Shown here: positions 8,436-12,130 of the stretch, piece by piece
Layout: each line of letters begins with the position of its first letter
Numbering within the stretch: position 1 is the stretch's first letter
From: Burkholderiaceae bacterium
Lineage (GTDB): Bacteria; Pseudomonadota; Gammaproteobacteria; Burkholderiales; Burkholderiaceae
Direction of reading: 5' to 3'
Length of the DNA stretch: 12,130 nt
Assembly (NCBI GenBank): GCA_022701965.1
Contig: JAKONL010000160.1
Location: 1 to 12,130 of the forward strand
The notes under the pieces: generated by a model
The model's database searches: none
Told to the model about the DNA's origin: nothing
What the model saw: the letters and a program-made list of their open reading frames with translations, nothing else
Position numbers and translations under genes: made by a program

Positions 8436-11270
8436 GTGACAGGAATTATCACCCCCAGCCTTGCGACGGGCTCGGCTCCCTCCGATGCCCCCACGCCCTT
8501 GAATTCGCTCGCCAACCCCATCGCTCCCGACGTCCCGGACGTCCTCTCCGGCCACTCGCGATTCGTCCAGCGGCTGCGCCGCCGTTACGCTGCCGACCTG
8601 CCGCTGCTGGCCGATGGCGCGCCGCGCCGCGCCGCGATCGCCGCCACCTACGACCTGCTGCGCACGCGCGGCGACGGCGTGGGCGACGCGCTGCGCATCG
8701 TCCGCCAGCTGGTGATGGAGCGCCTCGCCACGCTGGACTGCGACCGCCGGGCGCCGCTCGAGGTCGTGACCATCGCCTGCACCGAGCTGGCCGAGTTCGC
8801 GCTCGACGTCGCCTGCCGGGAGAGCTGCATCGAACTCGACGCGCGCCATGGTGCGCCGGTGGGCGCCGGCGGCGCGCGCGCGCAGCTGTGGGTGGTGGGC
8901 ATGGGCAAGCTCGGCGCGCGCGAGCTCAACGTGTCGAGCGATATCGACCTCATCTACCTGTACGACCAGGACGGCGAGACCGCGGGCAACGAGGCCGGCC
9001 GCAACCGCATCTCCAACCACGAGTACTTCGCGCTCGCCGTCAAGCGCATCTACGCGCTGGTCGGCGACACCACCGAGCACGGCTTCGTGTTCCGCGTCGA
9101 CCTGGCGCTGCGGCCCAACGGCAGCTCCGGCCCGAGCGTGGTGTCGATCGACGCGCTGGAGGAGTACCTGCAGGTGCAGGGCCGCGAATGGGAGCGCTTC
9201 GCCTGGATGAAGAGCCGCGTGGTGGCGCCGCAATCGGTCATCGACAGCGGTTCGGCGCAGGCGCTGCGCGGCGTCGTGCTGCCGTTCGTGTTCCGGCGCT
9301 ACCTGGACTACAGCGTGTTCGACGCGCTGCGCGACCTGCATCGCCAGATCCGCGAGCAGGCCGCGCGCCGCAGCGCCGGGCGGCCCGAGCGCGCCAACGA
9401 CGTCAAGCTCTCGCGCGGCGGCATCCGCGAGATCGAGTTCACGGTGCAGCTGCTGCAGGTGGTGCGCGGCGGCCAGTTCCCCGAGCTGCGCACGCGCCGC
9501 ACGCTCGACGCCCTGCAGCGGCTCGCGGGCGACGGCCTGATGCCGCAGGAGGCCGCCGACGCGCTGGCCGCGGCCTACGAGTTCCTGCGCCGGGTCGAGC
9601 ACCGCATCCAGTACCTGGACGACCAGCAGACGCACGTGCTGCCGGTGGACGACGAGGACGTGCGCTGGATCGCGCGGACGATGGGTTATCCCGACTGCTG
9701 CGCCTTCCTCGCGCAGCTCGACACGCATCGCGAGATCGTCGCCCAGGAATTCGACAAGCTGCTCGGCGGCAAGCCGAAGTGCGTGGGTTGCAACGCCGGT
9801 ACCGGGGCGCGTCCGGCGGCGCCGTCGGTCGATCTCGACGACCTGATCGCCCGGCTGCCGCCCGCCTTCGCGAAACGCGTCGTCCAGTGGCGCGGCAATC
9901 CGCGCATCCTGGCGCTGCGCGACGACACGCGCGCGCGGCTGCGCCAGCTCGTGCAGCGCACCGGGCAGTGGGTGAACGCCGCCGCCGACGACGACGCCGA
10001 GTGCGACGCGGACCAGGCCGTCGCGCACCGCACCGAGGCGGCCCTGCGCTGGGCCGACTGGATCGAGCCGCTGCTGCGTCGCGAGAGCTACCTGGCGCTG
10101 CTGGTCGAGCGCCCGGCGGTGCAGGCGCGGCTGCTGCAGCTGCTCGGTGCCGCGCGCTGGCCGGCGCGCTACCTGGTGCAGCATCCGGGCGTGATCGACG
10201 AGCTCGCGAGCGACGAGATGCTGCAGGGCCGCTTCGACGCCGCCGAGTTCGAGCGCGAACTCGAGACCCGCGTCGCCTCGCTGCGCCGCACCGGCGAGGA
10301 CGACGAGGAGCGTCTGCTGAACCTGCTGCGCCAGGCCCACCATGCCGAGCTGTTCCGCACCCTGGCGCGCGACGTCGACCACCGCATCACGGTCGAGCAG
10401 GTGGCCGACGACCTCAGCGCGCTGGCCGACGCCGTGCTGCGCGTGACGGCGCGCTGGTGCTGGCAGCATGTGAAGAACCGGCATCGCGAGCTGCCGCGCT
10501 TCGCCATCGTCGGCTACGGCAAGCTCGGCGGCAAGGAACTCGGCTACGGCAGCGACCTCGACATCGTCTTCGTCTACGAGGACGACGACGAGCGCGCCGG
10601 CGAGGTCTACGGCGCCTACGTGCGGCGGCTGATCTCCTGGCTGTCGGTCAAGACCCGGGAGGGCGACCTGTTCGAGATCGACACCGCGCTGCGGCCCAAC
10701 GGCAGCTCGGGCCTGCTGGCCACCACCTTCGCGGCCTACGAGAAATACCAGCTCGGGCGCGGCGGCAACACCGCGTGGACCTGGGAACACCAGGCCATGA
10801 CGCGCGCGCGCTTCGTGCTCGGCAGCGATTTGCTGGAGCACCGCTTCGATGCCGTGCGCGAGGCGGTCGTCACCGCGCCGCGCGACCATGCGGCGCTGCG
10901 GGGCGAGATCGTCGCCATGCGCGACAAGGTACGTGCGGCGCACCCGGTGAAGGCGGGACGCTTCGACGTCAAGCACAGCCCGGGCGGCATGGTCGACGCC
11001 GAGTTCGCGGTGCAGTTCCTGGTGCTGTCGCAGTCGCACGCGCATCCCGAGCTGGTGCCCAACGTCGGCAACATCGCGCTGCTGCTGCGCGCCGAGGCCG
11101 CCGGGCTGCTGCCGCAGGGCGTGGGCCGCGACGCCGCGGCCGCCTACCGGGAACTGCGCCGCGTGCAGCACCGGACACGCCTGAACGAGGATCCCACGCA
11201 CGTCGCCCTGCCCGCACTGGCGCGCGAGCGCGAAGCGATGCTGGCGCTGTGGAAGGCGACCTTTGGCTGA
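8436..11270 (+). CDS. glnE: Bifunctional glutamine synthetase adenylyltransferase / adenylyl-removing enzyme
   Basis: A 944-residue protein, nearly identical in length to E. coli GlnE (946). It has two homologous halves, each with a nucleotidyltransferase core and a helical domain. The N-terminal half has GMGKLGARELNVSSDIDLIY (metal-binding Asp169 and Asp171) and LRPNGSSGPS. The C-terminal half has GYGKLGGKELGYGSDLDIVF (Asp707, Asp709) and LRPNGSSGLL. The duplicated helical parts show KLSRGGIREIEF and KHSPGGMVDAEF, then RRVEHRIQYL and RRVQHRTRLN. By family knowledge the N-terminal half removes AMP from glutamine synthetase and the C-terminal half adds it, under control of PII protein and glutamine; no PII or glnA gene is in the window. 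The GTG start is supported by TGAGGA 7 bases upstream, although the frame is open further back into yhdP. A CVGC motif (Cys449, Cys452) lies near the junction of the halves. Its 3' end overlaps rlpA. Confidence 0.97.
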   Translation: MTGIITPSLATGSAPSDAPTPLNSLANPIAPDVPDVLSGHSRFVQRLRRRYAADLPLLADGAPRRAAIAATYDLLRTRGDGVGDALRIVRQLVMERLATLDCDRRAPLEVVTIACTELAEFALDVACRESCIELDARHGAPVGAGGARAQLWVVGMGKLGARELNVSSDIDLIYLYDQDGETAGNEAGRNRISNHEYFALAVKRIYALVGDTTEHGFVFRVDLALRPNGSSGPSVVSIDALEEYLQVQGREWERFAWMKSRVVAPQSVIDSGSAQALRGVVLPFVFRRYLDYSVFDALRDLHRQIREQAARRSAGRPERANDVKLSRGGIREIEFTVQLLQVVRGGQFPELRTRRTLDALQRLAGDGLMPQEAADALAAAYEFLRRVEHRIQYLDDQQTHVLPVDDEDVRWIARTMGYPDCCAFLAQLDTHREIVAQEFDKLLGGKPKCVGCNAGTGARPAAPSVDLDDLIARLPPAFAKRVVQWRGNPRILALRDDTRARLRQLVQRTGQWVNAAADDDAECDADQAVAHRTEAALRWADWIEPLLRRESYLALLVERPAVQARLLQLLGAARWPARYLVQHPGVIDELASDEMLQGRFDAAEFERELETRVASLRRTGEDDEERLLNLLRQAHHAELFRTLARDVDHRITVEQVADDLSALADAVLRVTARWCWQHVKNRHRELPRFAIVGYGKLGGKELGYGSDLDIVFVYEDDDERAGEVYGAYVRRLISWLSVKTREGDLFEIDTALRPNGSSGLLATTFAAYEKYQLGRGGNTAWTWEHQAMTRARFVLGSDLLEHRFDAVREAVVTAPRDHAALRGEIVAMRDKVRAAHPVKAGRFDVKHSPGGMVDAEFAVQFLVLSQSHAHPELVPNVGNIALLLRAEAAGLLPQGVGRDAAAAYRELRRVQHRTRLNEDPTHVALPALAREREAMLALWKATFG
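8445..8450 (-). promoter_or_regulatory. Possible -10 element for the yhdP operon
   Basis: On the minus strand GATAAT, preceded by T (TGATAAT), lies about 22 bases before the yhdP ATG, inside the first codons of glnE. It is an A/T-rich hexamer in very GC-rich DNA and resembles a sigma-70 -10 box. I find no good -35 hexamer at the expected distance, so this is tentative. Confidence 0.25.
11251..11256 (+). promoter_or_regulatory. Ribosome binding site of rlpA inside the end of glnE
   Basis: GGAAGG lies 6 bases before TTG 11263, within the last codons of glnE. It is the main support for the unusual TTG start of the next gene and points to translational coupling. Confidence 0.6.
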
Positions 11271-12130
11271 GCGTCCGGCAGCGCCCTGGCGCGGCCCGGC
11301 CGGCTGGACCCTGTGCGCGGCGGCGATCGCGCTGGCGGGCTGCGCGGGCGGGCCGAAGGGCGGCGGTGGGGGGGCGGGCGGCATCGGCGGGCGCGACGGC
11401 CCGGGCGCGAATCCGCCGCCGGGACTGGCGCAGACGCCCGATGCCGAGCCGTGCGTGGAAGCCATCCGCAGCAGTGGCGGCACGAGCAAGCCCTACACCG
11501 TGCTCGGCCGCAGCTATGCGCCGATCACCGACGACCGGCCGTTGCGCGAGAGCGGCCTGGCGTCGTGGTACGGACGCAAGTTCCACAGCCAGTCGACCGC
11601 CAGCGGCGAGCCCTACGACATGTACGCGATGACGGCGGCGCACAAGACCCTGCCGCTGCCGAGCTACGTGCGCGTGCGCAATCCCGCCAACGGCCGCGAG
11701 GTCATCGTGCGGGTGAACGACCGTGGCCCGTTCCACGACGATCGCGTGATCGACCTGAGCTACACCGCGGCATTGCGGCTCGACCTGCTGCGCGGCGTGG
11801 CACCGGTGGAGATCGAGCGCATCACGAACGAGGACATCCGCACCGGTGCCTGGCGGCGTGGCGGCGAGACGATGCTGGCCGCTGCACCGCCGCCGATGCC
11901 GGTAGCCGCGCCGCTCCGGACGGCGCCAATGCCGCCCGGGGGCTCGGGGCAGGTGGACGTGCCGTCGGCGTCGACGGCGCGCGTCGCGGCCTCGGTCGAC
12001 GAAAGCGCGCCTTCTTCCGTTGCGGCTTTTGCGACGCCGGCGTCGCCGCAGCCTCGGCTGACCGTGGCCGACCTGCCGCCGATGGCCGCCTCCGCGACCG
12101 TGTCGACGTCTGGCGCAGCGCGTTTCCCAG
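11263..12130 (+). CDS. rlpA: RlpA-family septal lytic transglycosylase lipoprotein (partial at 3' end)
   Basis: The frame is open from TTG 11263 to the window edge (289 codons, no stop). The product begins with a lipoprotein signal (short Arg-containing head, LCAAAIALAGC) with lipobox LAGC and lipidated Cys27. A Gly-rich linker follows, then the double-psi beta-barrel (about residues 98-180): GLASWYGRKF, TASGEPYDMYAMTAAHKTLP, VRVNDRGPF and VIDLSYTAA. Glu116, His127 and Asp153 match, with identical spacing, the catalytic Glu/His/Asp of P. aeruginosa RlpA, which cleaves peptide-free (denuded) glycan at the division septum. After about residue 195 the chain becomes Ala/Pro-rich, as in linkers leading to a SPOR domain, which would lie beyond the window. 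TTG is chosen because GGAAGG precedes it by 6 bases and it gives a complete signal peptide; no ATG exists before the lipobox. It overlaps glnE by 8 bases. The outer-membrane sorting is inferred. Confidence 0.92.
   Translation, partial: MAERPAAPWRGPAGWTLCAAAIALAGCAGGPKGGGGGAGGIGGRDGPGANPPPGLAQTPDAEPCVEAIRSSGGTSKPYTVLGRSYAPITDDRPLRESGLASWYGRKFHSQSTASGEPYDMYAMTAAHKTLPLPSYVRVRNPANGREVIVRVNDRGPFHDDRVIDLSYTAALRLDLLRGVAPVEIERITNEDIRTGAWRRGGETMLAAAPPPMPVAAPLRTAPMPPGGSGQVDVPSASTARVAASVDESAPSSVAAFATPASPQPRLTVADLPPMAASATVSTSGAARFP

Noticed and set aside
8423..8521. A 33-residue N-terminal extension of YhdP from ATG 8521
   Set aside because: It would overlap the glnE coding start, lacks similarity to a signal or anchor, and the membrane segment already follows naturally from ATG 8422.
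7455..11489. A 1344-codon open frame on the minus strand across glnE and into yhdP
   Set aside because: It is antisense to glnE, whose catalytic motifs are unmistakable, and out of frame with yhdP. Its product is His/Gln/Arg/Ala-rich with no family signature, a common by-product of high GC with G/C third positions.
1..12130. Mobile elements, CRISPR arrays, tRNA genes or horizontally acquired islands
   Set aside because: No transposase, integrase, direct-repeat array or tRNA-like cloverleaf was seen, and base and codon composition look uniform throughout.

Overview
The window is a compact, very GC-rich stretch of bacterial chromosome with G/C-dominated third codon positions. The gene set fits a Gram-negative betaproteobacterium, probably in the order Burkholderiales. 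That placement is an inference from protein style and gene order (glnE next to yhdP and a nitrilase-family gene, a FixJ/DctR-like two-component pair, a YiaD-like OmpA protein). No rRNA or other taxonomic marker is present. I see no tRNA, CRISPR array, insertion sequence, phage gene or attachment site, and almost all the DNA is coding.

Layout. (1) 2-391 (+): the C-terminal end of an OmpA-family peptidoglycan-binding protein that starts before the window. (2) 392-487: a short convergent intergenic gap with a strong bulged hairpin (430-478), followed by a small one at the end of the next gene. (3) 488-8422 (-): a tightly packed run read right to left: yhdP (AsmA-like envelope protein), a nitrilase-superfamily amidase, a PAS-containing sensor histidine kinase, and a FixJ/LuxR-type response regulator. 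Gaps are 40, 1 and 13 bases, so this is probably one operon with translational coupling. (4) 8423-8435: a divergent start region only 13 bases wide. (5) 8436-11270 (+): glnE, the bifunctional glutamine synthetase adenylyltransferase/adenylyl-removing enzyme. (6) 11263-12130 (+): the 5' part of an rlpA lipoprotein gene that starts at TTG, overlaps the end of glnE by 8 bases and runs off the window.

How the genes work together. Three products act in the envelope: the OmpA-family protein binds peptidoglycan, YhdP is thought to help move phospholipid toward the outer membrane, and RlpA is a septal peptidoglycan hydrolase. GlnE tunes nitrogen assimilation through glutamine synthetase. The nitrilase homologue is probably a small-molecule amidase, possibly in metabolite repair. 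The kinase/regulator pair most resembles the DctS/DctR type and should switch on an unidentified target. No transporter or other obvious target lies beside it. No exotic system stands out. The points most worth a second look are the coupling of a two-component system to the yhdP-nitrilase block, the 13-base divergent glnE/yhdP start region, the TTG-started rlpA overlapping glnE, the Pro/Ser/Ala-rich insert in the kinase sensor domain, and the bulged hairpin between the convergent genes.
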